Below, in pieces: positions 8,336 through 16,742 of a stretch of 51,882 nt of DNA (the stretch's first letter is position 1; each line of letters starts with the position of its first letter). The position numbers were made by a program, and so were the translations under genes. The notes under the pieces were generated by a model. It saw nothing but the letters and a program-made list of their open reading frames with translations. It searched no databases and had not been told where the DNA came from. Location of the stretch: contig NZ_JQDZ01000072.1 of the NCBI RefSeq assembly GCF_000764205.1, positions 1 to 51,882 of the forward strand, in the 5' to 3' direction. The stretch comes from Thalassotalea sp. ND16A (GTDB lineage Bacteria > Pseudomonadota > Gammaproteobacteria > Enterobacterales > Alteromonadaceae).

Positions 8336-8971
8336 ATGCCCCTGCAACCAAAAACGTTAGCCATTTTAGGTACTGAAGACCACGGCAAAGTCGCCGCCGA
8401 AATCGCCCAGCAAAACGGCTATGAAGTCTATTTTTTTGATGCCCAATACCCACAACAAAAAAATTGTGGCCATTGGCAAGTGGTGGGTAACGAGCAAGAC
8501 TTAATGGAACACGGCAGTAGCTACGATGCTATTTTTATCGCCCTTAGTCACAACAAGATCAGAGACTTAAAACTTACCCAATTTAAAAAACGGGGTTTTA
8601 ACATTGCCACCTTGATCTCAAAAGACGCCACCGTAAGCCCTTACTCTGAAATCGGCCAAGGGGTAATGATAGTAGCCAATGCCTGTATCAACTACGGTAC
8701 CAAAATTGGCGAAGGCTCTATCATTAACACCGGCGCCAACATAGATCATGGCTGTACTATTGATGCCTTTGTGCATATTTCTCCTGGCGTGAATTTGGCC
8801 GCCGAAGTAACTGTAGGCAATTATTGCTGGATAGGCATAGGTTCCAATTTGATTCACCAGATCAATATTGGTCACACGGTAATAGCTGGCGCCGGCGCGG
8901 TAATATTAAACGACGTACCACCGGAGGTTACCGTAGTAGGGTGTCCTGCCCATATAGTACGCCGTAAGTAA
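8336..8971 (+). CDS. NeuD/PglD-type sugar O/N-acyltransferase (left-handed beta-helix)
   Basis: The 211-residue protein has an N-terminal Rossmann-like PglD domain (1-75, LAILGTEDHGKVAAEIAQ) and hexapeptide repeats (about 95-200) forming a left-handed beta-helix. NTGANIDHGCTID carries the catalytic-type histidine. Such enzymes transfer acetyl or other acyl groups from CoA to a sugar nucleotide or glycan. The substrate is unknown. It ends the first export locus and probably decorates its polymer. The ATG is preceded by a 160-bp gap after repeat copy 8. Confidence 0.8.
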   Translation: MPLQPKTLAILGTEDHGKVAAEIAQQNGYEVYFFDAQYPQQKNCGHWQVVGNEQDLMEHGSSYDAIFIALSHNKIRDLKLTQFKKRGFNIATLISKDATVSPYSEIGQGVMIVANACINYGTKIGEGSIINTGANIDHGCTIDAFVHISPGVNLAAEVTVGNYCWIGIGSNLIHQINIGHTVIAGAGAVILNDVPPEVTVVGCPAHIVRRK

Positions 8972-8974
8972 TCT

Positions 8975-9065
8975 GGTAGGCGAGACTTCAGTCTCGCGTC
9001 AAGGCTAAGTTCGCTTTAGGCTTAGTTGCTAACGCAATAACGCGAGGTTAAAAAACCCGCCAACC
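8975..9065 (-). repeat. 92-bp palindromic repeat, copy 9 (orientation B, complete)
   Basis: This is the first copy in reverse orientation: GGTAGGCGAGACTTCAGTCTCGCG at the left and GCGAGGTTAAAAAACCCGCC at the right. It begins 3 bases after the acyltransferase stop. Confidence 0.85.
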
Positions 9066-9223
9066 GGTTGCTTTGGGTTGGCGAGAATTCTAGTCCATCT
9101 GTACAGGAGGGGTAAATTTAAATTTTCTGAGCTATTTTTTGGTGGTTTTTACCGCACTTATGGCGAACGTTCGGATGAATTGACCAAAATTCGCTCGTAC
9201 TATTATCCTTTCTACTAATGCTT

Positions 9224-9343
9224 CCCTTGATATTTGTCTATTCATACGGTGTTGTTACCCTAACTTTTGTCTATTTGATTGATGTGAATGCCCTGACTTT
9301 TATCTATTTATCTGGTATATTTACCCTGACTTTTGTCTGTTGT
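9224..9343 (+). repeat. Four iteron-like direct repeats at exact 33-bp spacing
   Basis: Cores TTGTCTATT (9234), TTGTCTATT (9267), TTATCTATT (9300) and TTGTCTGTT (9333) are spaced exactly 33 bases apart. The last three are preceded by CCCTRACT. The array ends 31 bases before the start of the ATPase gene, where it could bind a regulator on one face of the DNA. Confidence 0.65.
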
Positions 9344-9374
9344 GATTACGGGTAAATTTGCAGAGGACTAGTGT

Positions 9375-10796
9375 ATGTACAGAAAATGTAAAGAACGCCT
9401 TATATCTTGGGCTGAACGTGAAGAACGTGGGGTTATGGTGTTGAGAGGGGCAAGACAAGTCGGAAAAACCACCTTAGTTCACTTACTTGCTAAAGAACTC
9501 GATTTAACCTTAATTGAAGTAAACATGGAGGAAACTCAAAGCTTTACTGATATGTTGCAGTTCAAGGAAAAGGCTAAAGATATACTAGAATTAATCATGC
9601 TTGAACGAGGGATCAACTTACGGCCAGAAAATGTGCTGTTTTTCTTTGATGAAGCCCAGGAAGTAGAAGGCCTTTACGAATATTTAAGGTATTTTAAAGA
9701 AAAAGCCCCAGAATACCGAGTGATTGCAGCGGGATCATTATTTGAATTCAAAAGCAAGAAATCCGAAAAACCGCAAGGGCCAACGGGCCGAGTAGAATAC
9801 AGCTATCTTGATCCAATGTCATTTGAAGAATACTTGCTAGCGCTTAATCCGGTCGCCTATAACAAGCTTATTGAGCTACCCACTCTAAAACCAGTGCCTT
9901 TAGCGCTGCACAATGTTTTTACAAAATTATTTCGTGAATACATTGTATGCGGCGGTATGCCTGCTGTTGTTAAAGCTCAAGTAAATGGCGCAGGCCCCTT
10001 GAGACTTGATGAGATAAAAACAGATATTGTGACTGGTTACTTGGAAGATTTACCTAAGTATTCTGAGTTGACATCCAAAACTTATAAGCCAGAGCTTTTA
10101 GACTTATTGCTAAGGAAAATTCTAAGCTCGCCATCTAGGGGAATGAAGTATTCACAACTTGCGCCAGGATATAAAGCTAACGACGTGAAGGCACATCTAG
10201 ATGTATTGGTTGACGCAAGGGTTATTCGACGCTCTTTGCATACCAGTCAAAATAAAGTACCTCTGCTCACAGGAGAGAACCCTAAAGACTACAAACTCTT
10301 CGCACTTGATATAGGGATCTGTTATTCCTTTATGCAGCTACATCCAGCGACAATTTACACCAGCGAAGATATTAATGATGTCGTTAACGGCGCTATAGCG
10401 GAGCAATATGTTGCTCAAACCATTGCTTCAATTCCGCCTTTTCACCGGAAACTTAATCTTAATCACTGGGAAAGACAAAAAAAAGGAGCCACATCAGAGG
10501 TTGATTTTATTATCGGTATTGGGGGGAAGGTAGTACCTTTGGAATGCAAGGCTGGCAACTCCAATAAACTAAAATCACTGAAAATTTTGCTTTCTGAAAA
10601 AGAATTTCCCACTTCTGTAAGGCTTTATGCCGGGTGTGGTGAATTTTCGAGGTGGGATATCACAATGAACAATGGAAATGAATATAGAGCAAATCTATAT
10701 AGCATCCCGCATTACTTGCTTGAGCGCTTTTGCAATCTGATGAGCGACCAACCAGCAGCGATATCTTTGGTTGGCGGGACTTCAGTCTCGCATTAA
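9375..10796 (+). CDS. AAA-family ATPase with DUF4143 C-terminal domain
   Basis: The 473-residue protein has Walker A GARQVGKTT at residues 25-33, Walker B VLFFFDEAQEV at about 85-95, and a C-terminal DUF4143 domain with the nuclease-like EVDFII ... VPLECKAG pattern at about 374-391. The family is widespread in accessory regions; its cellular role is not established. AGAGGA at 9362-9367 is a good ribosome-binding site for this ATG. The last ten residues, SLVGGTSVSH and the stop are encoded by repeat copy 10, so the original C-terminus was probably replaced. It is convergent with the Fic gene. Confidence 0.9.
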   Translation: MYRKCKERLISWAEREERGVMVLRGARQVGKTTLVHLLAKELDLTLIEVNMEETQSFTDMLQFKEKAKDILELIMLERGINLRPENVLFFFDEAQEVEGLYEYLRYFKEKAPEYRVIAAGSLFEFKSKKSEKPQGPTGRVEYSYLDPMSFEEYLLALNPVAYNKLIELPTLKPVPLALHNVFTKLFREYIVCGGMPAVVKAQVNGAGPLRLDEIKTDIVTGYLEDLPKYSELTSKTYKPELLDLLLRKILSSPSRGMKYSQLAPGYKANDVKAHLDVLVDARVIRRSLHTSQNKVPLLTGENPKDYKLFALDIGICYSFMQLHPATIYTSEDINDVVNGAIAEQYVAQTIASIPPFHRKLNLNHWERQKKGATSEVDFIIGIGGKVVPLECKAGNSNKLKSLKILLSEKEFPTSVRLYAGCGEFSRWDITMNNGNEYRANLYSIPHYLLERFCNLMSDQPAAISLVGGTSVSH

Positions 10797-10859
10797 GGCG
10801 AAGTTCGCCTTAGGTTTAGTTGCTAACGCAATCACGCGAGGTTGAAAACCCCGCCAACC
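10769..10859 (-). repeat. 92-bp palindromic repeat, copy 10 (orientation B), between convergent genes
   Basis: The left end GGTTGGCGGGACTTC overlaps the last 28 bases of the ATPase gene and supplies its stop codon. The right end CCCCGCCAACC stops 4 bases before the stop codon of the oppositely oriented Fic gene. It can fold from both strands and could serve as a bidirectional terminator. Confidence 0.85.
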
Positions 10860-10863
10860 GGAT

Positions 10864-12357
10864 CTAATCCATCTGTAGCGGAGGGTTAAACTTAAACTTT
10901 CTGATCTGATTATTGAAAACGGCAATTCCCTGATCTGGGAGTTTATCGGCACAATGTTCCTCAATTAAGTCTTTGGCTTCGCCATAATCACTCCAGTCAA
11001 TGGATGCTGTATACTGCTGTAATTGATATAGCACCTTAACAAGAGTTCTAAACTCACCATTTCTAGTGGCACTGCGTAAACCATTTAAGTAACTATCTCG
11101 ATGAACAGTCGGCACAATTAATTTATATTGGCCGCTTGCGTGTAACTCAGCATTCATCATGATCCGGGCTAGCCGGCCATTGCCATCATCAAATGGGTGA
11201 CATTCAGCGACAACGAAATGCATAAATATTGCCCTGGCTAAACCCTCTGGCAGGTCTTTATAAAGATCAAAAGCTTGCTTTAATGTACCTTCTACTTCAT
11301 CAGGGCGCACAAAGTGACTTGCTCCGGCTTGATTTGCTTTTTCTTTGAACTGTCCTGGCCTCTTCTCCGGGCGCTCGACCATCATCGCAAAATGTCGGTC
11401 TTTTAATGTTTGAATCAATTCATCTGGTGTTTGCGGTGAGTTACTCATCTCCTGATAATCACTAACCTGTTGGTAAACACTCAGTACGTCATGCGAATCT
11501 GCGTGACGGTTAGCAACCTCTATATTCTGAAATACAATTTTTTCCGCTTCCTCGATTTCAAATTCAGTGCCCTCAATATAATTAGAGAAGTAACTTTCAA
11601 AAAATGACAGGGTCATCCAGTTAAGTTTATTATAATGATAATCGACAGGTTTTAACTCGCAACGGTTTAGGTAGTTGGCGAGCGAACTAAATAAAGTAAG
11701 TCTATGGGGATCGAAAGGTTCTTTTCTAGCGTTTGCTAATCCGATATCGGTAACTAGTGCATCCTTACTGGTATTGGTCGACAATAGAGAGCTGATAATG
11801 GCATTTAGTTGTTCGAATTCAATTTCAAAACCGCCGCATTCTAGATGAAATTTTCTGGCACCGTCCCTAATTTTATTGAGCTCCATTTCTCCAGAGCGCT
11901 GCATTTCAATGCATAAACGCTGTTCTACCCATATTTGGCCAAGCGACTTTTTGTGCTTGCCTCGGGACTCAGATAGGTTTTCAAGATATTGACGGGTAGG
12001 TGTGGTGCGCAGCATTTGCGGCAAAAATGGTTCAACCATATTCTGTATATTACCCGGAATTACCACGATGGTTAGAGAGCTAAACACAACCACATTGCGT
12101 CTTTTGCTGACGTCGTCGACAACAAAAACCGTGTTGTTGATAGGAACTAGTTCATGAGCTGTTCGAAAAGCGGCGATAGCTGAAGGCATTAAGTAGTTAA
12201 CAATATCGTACCATTTTGATTGCACAACTTTTTCAATGTCGGCTAAGGCTGCATCTGTGTAGATACCCTTGTAGATCCGTTTAATAATCCCCGACTTTGC
12301 TTGTGCAGACAGTTTACGGGATTCGGCTGTGGTATTGCTAAAATATAATTGAGGCAT
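10864..12357 (-). CDS. Fic family AMP-transferase with AbiEi-like winged-helix N-terminus
   Basis: The 497-residue protein has a complete Fic motif HPFDDGNGRLAR at residues 387-398. RPEKRPGQF lies upstream, and SNYIEG at 258-263 fits the inhibitory [S/T]xxxE[G/N] helix of class II Fic proteins. Family members transfer AMP (or other nucleotide moieties) to hydroxyl side chains; the inhibitory glutamate suggests an autoinhibited enzyme. Residues 1-100 (SGIIKRIYKGIYTD ... MPSAIAAFRTAHEL) resemble the winged-helix of AbiEi antitoxin-like regulators, suggesting DNA binding and autoregulation. Direct repeats spaced 30 bases lie just upstream. The domain call for the N-terminus is by motif only. Confidence 0.88.
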   Translation of the reverse strand: MPQLYFSNTTAESRKLSAQAKSGIIKRIYKGIYTDAALADIEKVVQSKWYDIVNYLMPSAIAAFRTAHELVPINNTVFVVDDVSKRRNVVVFSSLTIVVIPGNIQNMVEPFLPQMLRTTPTRQYLENLSESRGKHKKSLGQIWVEQRLCIEMQRSGEMELNKIRDGARKFHLECGGFEIEFEQLNAIISSLLSTNTSKDALVTDIGLANARKEPFDPHRLTLFSSLANYLNRCELKPVDYHYNKLNWMTLSFFESYFSNYIEGTEFEIEEAEKIVFQNIEVANRHADSHDVLSVYQQVSDYQEMSNSPQTPDELIQTLKDRHFAMMVERPEKRPGQFKEKANQAGASHFVRPDEVEGTLKQAFDLYKDLPEGLARAIFMHFVVAECHPFDDGNGRLARIMMNAELHASGQYKLIVPTVHRDSYLNGLRSATRNGEFRTLVKVLYQLQQYTASIDWSDYGEAKDLIEEHCADKLPDQGIAVFNNQIRKFKFNPPLQMD

Positions 12358-12390
12358 GCCTGGTCCTTATTCATTAATTATGAGATATTA

Positions 12391-12490
12391 GTGGTTTAAC
12401 GGCAAAAAAACAACATTTAAGTGGTTTAACTGTGTAAACTTAACGTTGTAGTGACTTATTGCTTTGAAGGTGAGGTTTTATTGGTTTATT
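12391..12490 (-). promoter_or_regulatory. Four direct repeats at 30-bp spacing upstream of the Fic gene
   Basis: On the + strand the units are GTGGTTTAAC (12391), GTGGTTTAAC (12421), GTGACTTATT (12451) and TTGGTTTATT (12481). The first two are identical and the last two are degenerate; the spacing is exactly 30 bases. Position directly ahead of the gene suggests an operator array for its own winged-helix domain. Confidence 0.5.
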
Positions 12491-12563
12491 TGATTTAATT
12501 CTCCATGACACTAGATTGTATGCGCTGAAGGCCATTTTTGGGGATATTGATAGTTTACCGTCC

Positions 12564-12653
12564 GGTTGGCGAGAATTCATTCTCGCGTTAAGGCGACGTT
12601 AGCCTTAGCTTTAGTTGCTACGCAATTACGCGAGGTTAAAAACCCCGCTAACC
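12564..12653 (-). repeat. 92-bp palindromic repeat, copy 11 (orientation B, complete)
   Basis: Complete copy. The right end is CCCCGCTAACC, one change from the consensus. Confidence 0.85.
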
Positions 12654-12683
12654 AGTGAAAGCCCCGAACCGTTTTTGGCTTTT

Positions 12684-12773
12684 GGTTGGCGGGACTTCAT
12701 TCTCGCATTAGGGCTAATTAGCCTTAGATTAGGTTGCTAACGCAATTACGCGAGGTTAAAAACCCCGCCAACC
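12684..12773 (-). repeat. 92-bp palindromic repeat, copy 12 (orientation B, complete)
   Basis: Complete copy, 30 bases after copy 11. The linker begins AGTGAAAGCCCCGAACCG, also found between copies near 15.07 and 15.19 kb. Confidence 0.85.
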
Positions 12774-12828
12774 GGATAGCAATCACATCCCGAAAACCAT
12801 ACAGCACCCGCTTACAGGGATAGCTTTT

Positions 12829-12918
12829 GGTTGGCGGGACTTCAGTCTCGCATTAACGCGAAATTCGCCTTAGATTTAGTTGTTACGCAATTACGCGAGG
12901 TTAAAAACCCCGCCAACC
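12829..12918 (-). repeat. 92-bp palindromic repeat, copy 13 (orientation B, complete)
   Basis: Complete copy, preceded by an unrelated 55-bp linker and followed by AGTGAAAGCCCC, the start of the shared linker. Confidence 0.85.
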
Positions 12919-13165
12919 AGTGAAAGCCCCAAACTTCAAATTTTAATTCGTGGTTTTGTAGTGGTTAATTCATGCGTTATAATTGCTTGTCATTGGTACA
13001 GGGTGTGCAAAATATGTAAACAGCAACACTAACGTTAATCATAAATTACGAATTTACCTCCGCTGTTAATTGCATATTCCGACTCAACCTGAAAACTTTT
13101 GCCGTATTTTACGGAGTGGGTGTATTGCTGAGATGAACTTCCCCCTTTTAACCGTTGCTAAAAAT

Positions 13166-14809
13166 TTACCTATATAGAGGGTGTTTTTGTATCCGATAAA
13201 TACGCTCGTCAGTTATATTCATTTCAAAGATAAGTGATGGATTGATTTCGCCTGTTACCTCTACAAATCGAGTAAAGCCATTATTGTCAGCAGAAGAGAT
13301 AGTTCGGTTTCCAGTACTATGTTCGTAGCTTGCAGCCCCTAAACCAGCCGCAAATATTTCTCTATTAAAATCATACTCCCACACCTGCTCAATGGTCTTA
13401 TTCTCTTCGTCTATCTTATATTCGACCGCTCTAGTATAAGTCCGCAAATCGGCATCGGGAGAAAAGCTGCGGTAATTTCCATTGTCATGCATCAGGATGT
13501 TACCATTAGGTAACAAAGTTGCGTGATGTTGGCCAAAATTCCAGTCGGCCACATTTGCGCCAAAGTTAATTGGCTCTAACAGCGAGGAAGTAAAAGGCTG
13601 AACCCAGAAATTATGGGCTCCAATAATCCACTTAAGGGCTGATGTTGTCTTATCAAACTTTATAACGGCACTCTGATTACGTAATGACACGATAATAGAA
13701 TCATCACTTGGATCGTATTCAATTGAGTTTAAATGTGCCCAATCATCATTTCGAGATATGCCTTGTAACATTTGACGGGTTGGATCAACAATGTTGTTCA
13801 GATCCCAGGATGAGATAACCAGACCGGTTTGTTTCGATATTTCTACAATATAGTCTTCCTCTGGCAAACCGTCGTTTCCATTAACGGGATCTGTGCTATT
13901 ACTCGCGACCAAAAAATTACCGTTTGGTAACTGAATGGCATCGTGATGTGTTTGATTAGGAACGGTATAACGGCCAATTTCGTTGCCTAACATATCAATT
14001 TCTAATAACTCTCGCCTGTGATAGATGTAACCTCGGGTACCGTCAATTAAAAGATGGTCATTATCTAATTGGCGATATATTCTCCCCGCCAATGGATTCG
14101 TGTAAATCCAACGCAACTCTCCAGATTGATCGAATGCTTGAAAGGTCGATAGAAAAAAGAATCTTGGTATATTATCAGGGTAATTTACTAAGCTTACAGA
14201 AGCGTTGTTATGTTCATTATCGGTGGTGACAATTGTAACTATTTTACTTGCTCTTACATTTCCGTGATTATTGAGGAAACTTATCTCTATTTCATTCGGG
14301 TAGTTGTTATATAAGCCTAAAATCGGCACTTGATGGTTTGCAGTAACGTCACTAAATTGATGCTCAAAGTCAGCTATATTATTTTTACTGATAATACGAA
14401 AATGAATTATCCCACTTATCTGTGTTTCGATATTTATTGACGCACATAATGGGCAATAACCCGTAGGGTTAAGCGTTATCGCCGAATCTGGTATTTCCAA
14501 TGTATAATTTTTCAGATAGGAGACTGTAATACTACTATCTGCATTAACAACAATCGTCAGTTTATTATTGGTAAGATCTTCCGTTACGCTTGTAATATCA
14601 TCAACAAAGAACTTAAAAGTGCGCCCATCCTCGAAATGGAATATATACTCATTATCCTCAACTGTATAATGAGTCACGAAAATATTATTATTTTCTAAGG
14701 TGGAAAAATCCGCAATAAGATGGTCAGCGGAATTGGATCCATTATCACTATCGAAACAGCCCGTAAGAAAGATAGCTACGACAATGGGGAATATCCAACG
14801 TATTTTCAT
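13166..14809 (-). CDS. Arylsulfotransferase (ASST)-like lipoprotein
   Basis: The 547-residue protein has a lipoprotein signal with lipobox LTGC (Cys18). From about residue 210 it shows the ASST beta-propeller pattern: HHDAIQLPNGNFLVAS, DDWAHLNSIEYDP, SALKWIIGAH, GQHHATLLPNGNILMHDNG and a C-terminal WEYDF blade. Bacterial ASSTs are periplasmic and move sulfate between phenolic compounds with a catalytic histidine; several candidate histidines are present but the catalytic one cannot be named here. The N-terminal 200 residues look like an added beta-sandwich region. It stands alone on the minus strand between two repeat arrays with the same linker. Confidence 0.75.
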   Translation of the reverse strand: MKIRWIFPIVVAIFLTGCFDSDNGSNSADHLIADFSTLENNNIFVTHYTVEDNEYIFHFEDGRTFKFFVDDITSVTEDLTNNKLTIVVNADSSITVSYLKNYTLEIPDSAITLNPTGYCPLCASINIETQISGIIHFRIISKNNIADFEHQFSDVTANHQVPILGLYNNYPNEIEISFLNNHGNVRASKIVTIVTTDNEHNNASVSLVNYPDNIPRFFFLSTFQAFDQSGELRWIYTNPLAGRIYRQLDNDHLLIDGTRGYIYHRRELLEIDMLGNEIGRYTVPNQTHHDAIQLPNGNFLVASNSTDPVNGNDGLPEEDYIVEISKQTGLVISSWDLNNIVDPTRQMLQGISRNDDWAHLNSIEYDPSDDSIIVSLRNQSAVIKFDKTTSALKWIIGAHNFWVQPFTSSLLEPINFGANVADWNFGQHHATLLPNGNILMHDNGNYRSFSPDADLRTYTRAVEYKIDEENKTIEQVWEYDFNREIFAAGLGAASYEHSTGNRTISSADNNGFTRFVEVTGEINPSLIFEMNITDERIYRIQKHPLYR

Positions 14810-15012
14810 TTTATTGCTCTTTAAATAATGCGTAGTGAATTATAGATTAGTCAAAATAAAAGATATTATCTATTTTGTAGTGATTTAAGGATTAATACTC
14901 ATCAAAAAATAGAGTGACTTTCACTTTTGCTAGTATCAGGAGTAGTACCAACAAAAACACAATATAACAAAGTCATTATTTAACAATAAGATAACCAGCA
15001 AAGTCGAGTCCA

Positions 15013-15061
15013 GCCTTGCTCGTTGCTGCGCAATTACGCGAGGTTAAAAACCCCGCCAACC
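15013..15061 (-). repeat. 92-bp palindromic repeat, copy 14 (right half only)
   Basis: Only the right portion is present, from GTTGCTGCGCAATTACGCGAGG to CCCCGCCAACC in pieces. Confidence 0.65.
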
Positions 15062-15090
15062 AGTGAAAGCCCGAACCGTTTTTGGCTTTT

Positions 15091-15180
15091 GGTTGGCGGG
15101 ACTTCAGTCTCGCATTAAAGCGAAGTTCGCCTTAGCTTTAGTTGCTGCGCAATAACGCGAGGTTAAAAATCCCGCCAACC
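15091..15180 (-). repeat. 92-bp palindromic repeat, copy 15 (orientation B, complete)
   Basis: Complete and nearly identical to copy 16 (CATTAAAGCGAAGTTCGCC in both), so these two arose by recent local duplication. Confidence 0.85.
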
Positions 15181-15210
15181 AGTGAAAGCTCCGAACCGTT
15201 TTGGGCTTTT

Positions 15211-15300
15211 GGTTGGCGGGACTTCAGTCTCGCATTAAAGCGAAGTTCGCCTTAGCTTTAGTTGCTGCGCAATAACGCGAGGTTGAAAACCCCGCCAACC
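15211..15300 (-). repeat. 92-bp palindromic repeat, copy 16 (orientation B, complete)
   Basis: Complete; period to copy 15 is exactly 120 bases. Confidence 0.85.
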
Positions 15301-15329
15301 GTACACCACTCACCAATCGAGTTGCTTTT

Positions 15330-15420
15330 GGTTGGCGGGACTTCAGTCTCGCATTAAGGCGAAATTCGCCTTAGGTTTAGTTGCTAAAGCAATAACGCGA
15401 GGTTGAAAACCCCGCCATCC
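15330..15420 (-). repeat. 92-bp palindromic repeat, copy 17 (orientation B, complete)
   Basis: Complete; the right end is CCCCGCCATCC. It lies 98 bases before the kinase start. Confidence 0.8.
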
Positions 15421-15518
15421 AGAAAAACCTAGCCAACCGTATAGACGTTAATTGCCAAAATTGTTAACCTCAGTGATATAAAGCATAACTAAACATAACT
15501 AAGCAGTAACCACTCTCC

Positions 15519-16742
15519 ATGCCGTTTGAAAAAGTTAACCTCAATACTCCCCATTTAACCTTGTGGTTAAGTAGCGAACAAGGCCTGGTGTTTCATCAGG
15601 GGCAAAAATCCTTATCGCAACTCGAGCCAATAACCATCGCGATATTAATCGCCTTAGATGAAGGTTTAACCGACGAGCAGGCAATAGTAGAGCTGCAACA
15701 ATACAGTAAGTTAACTACACAGCAAATAACCCCGGCGTTAGCGCAAGTCAAAGCATTGTTTGATAATAGCCAAGAGCCACGAACTTACGCCGATGGCAGG
15801 TACCCAGAATTAAAACCGCACCATAGCCAAAGCGTCAAGAAACAAGATTTTTGCATTCAAGTTGCCAATTCTACCTTTGTGATTCAATGTGCAAATAAAA
15901 CCTTAGAACAAGATATACAAGCGCTGTTACAACCGATACAGATAAAAACTGAACAATTAGCAAACCAACAACGCATAGATTTCATCTTTGAAGTGAAAAT
16001 TGAACAAGGCCAATATCAGCTGTATTCAAACAACTTACTGGTAGAGCAAGACCTAAAGCAAAACCAAGTGGTTCCGATACTTATCGACCGTCTACAAATC
16101 TTGAGTTACCAACAAAGCAACTACTGTTTTGGCTTTCATGGCGCAGCGCTGAAAAATGAGCACAACACTATACTCCTTCCCGGTGTATCGGGTGCCGGTA
16201 AATCAACATTAACAGCAGAGTTATCAAAACAAAATTTTCAAGTGTATTCAGACGAGATCATCGCCCTGGATAACAACTTTACGCTGACCAGTTTAGCACT
16301 GCCAATGGCAATAAAGTCGGGCAGTTGGCAGCATATCGCCGAGCTATACCCAGAGATTGAAAAGCAGAAACAATGGCACCGAATTGATGGCAGAATATTA
16401 AAATACATTTGGCCGGAACATATCGCCCAAAATGAAGTTTTCGGCGACGACTTGGGTTTAGCTTGCGCAATTGAAAATGGTGCTTGCCACACAAACACAA
16501 CAACCCAAACCTTATTACTCAGCCCGAAATACGATAAACGTGCCACGCCAAAAGCAACCAAGCTAACAGTATCAGATACGCTGAAGCTGGTCACCGAAGG
16601 TGGCTACCAATTAGGGGTAGAGCTGAATGAGCATACCATTGAAAAATTGCTGGATTATTGCCAGCACATAAGCACCTACCAAATAACTTACGCCACCAGC
16701 GAACAAGCGGATAATCTGGTAACGGCACTATGTCAGGCGTGA
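15519..16742 (+). CDS. PqqD-like / HPr-kinase-like fusion protein
   Basis: The 407-residue protein has two parts. Residues 1-85 fit the PqqD/RRE pattern: a short beta region, then SLSQLEPITIAILIALDEGL and TDEQAIVEL with a final helix. Residues about 190-400 form an HprK-like kinase core with P-loop GVSGAGKST at 222-230 and VYSDEII (Ser244-Asp245-Glu246) where HprK has its acidic motif. PqqD-type domains bind substrate peptides in peptide modification; HprK relatives phosphorylate serine on proteins and, in some lasso-peptide clusters, on peptides. The substrate here is unknown. The gene overlaps the nucleotidyltransferase downstream by 13 bases. Confidence 0.7.
   Translation: MPFEKVNLNTPHLTLWLSSEQGLVFHQGQKSLSQLEPITIAILIALDEGLTDEQAIVELQQYSKLTTQQITPALAQVKALFDNSQEPRTYADGRYPELKPHHSQSVKKQDFCIQVANSTFVIQCANKTLEQDIQALLQPIQIKTEQLANQQRIDFIFEVKIEQGQYQLYSNNLLVEQDLKQNQVVPILIDRLQILSYQQSNYCFGFHGAALKNEHNTILLPGVSGAGKSTLTAELSKQNFQVYSDEIIALDNNFTLTSLALPMAIKSGSWQHIAELYPEIEKQKQWHRIDGRILKYIWPEHIAQNEVFGDDLGLACAIENGACHTNTTTQTLLLSPKYDKRATPKATKLTVSDTLKLVTEGGYQLGVELNEHTIEKLLDYCQHISTYQITYATSEQADNLVTALCQA

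Larger units (their letters stand above)
8972..9374. other. Intergenic: inverted-orientation repeat and four 33-bp-spaced iterons
   Basis: Repeat copy 9 and a left-end fragment (9076-9090, GGTTGGCGAGAATTC) occupy the first part. A four-fold direct repeat lies at 9224-9343. No ORF is seen. Confidence 0.7.
12358..13165. other. Intergenic: Fic leader repeats and a three-copy palindromic repeat array
   Basis: Next to the Fic start lie direct repeats at 12391-12490. Three complete orientation-B repeats follow (copies 11-13). The remaining 250 bases up to the sulfotransferase-like gene are AT-rich with no ORF recognised. Confidence 0.65.
14810..15518. other. Intergenic: repeat array before the kinase cassette
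   Basis: About 200 AT-rich bases with no ORF precede copies 14-17 of the palindromic repeat. Copies 14, 15 and 16 are joined by 29-30-bp linkers of the AGTGAAAGC type. About 100 bases between the array and the kinase start show no clear promoter and no candidate precursor peptide. Confidence 0.65.

Noticed and set aside
14810-15518. Precursor peptide gene for the PqqD-HprK cassette
   Set aside because: The region is filled with palindromic repeats and no short frame has a start site and plausible leader-core layout.
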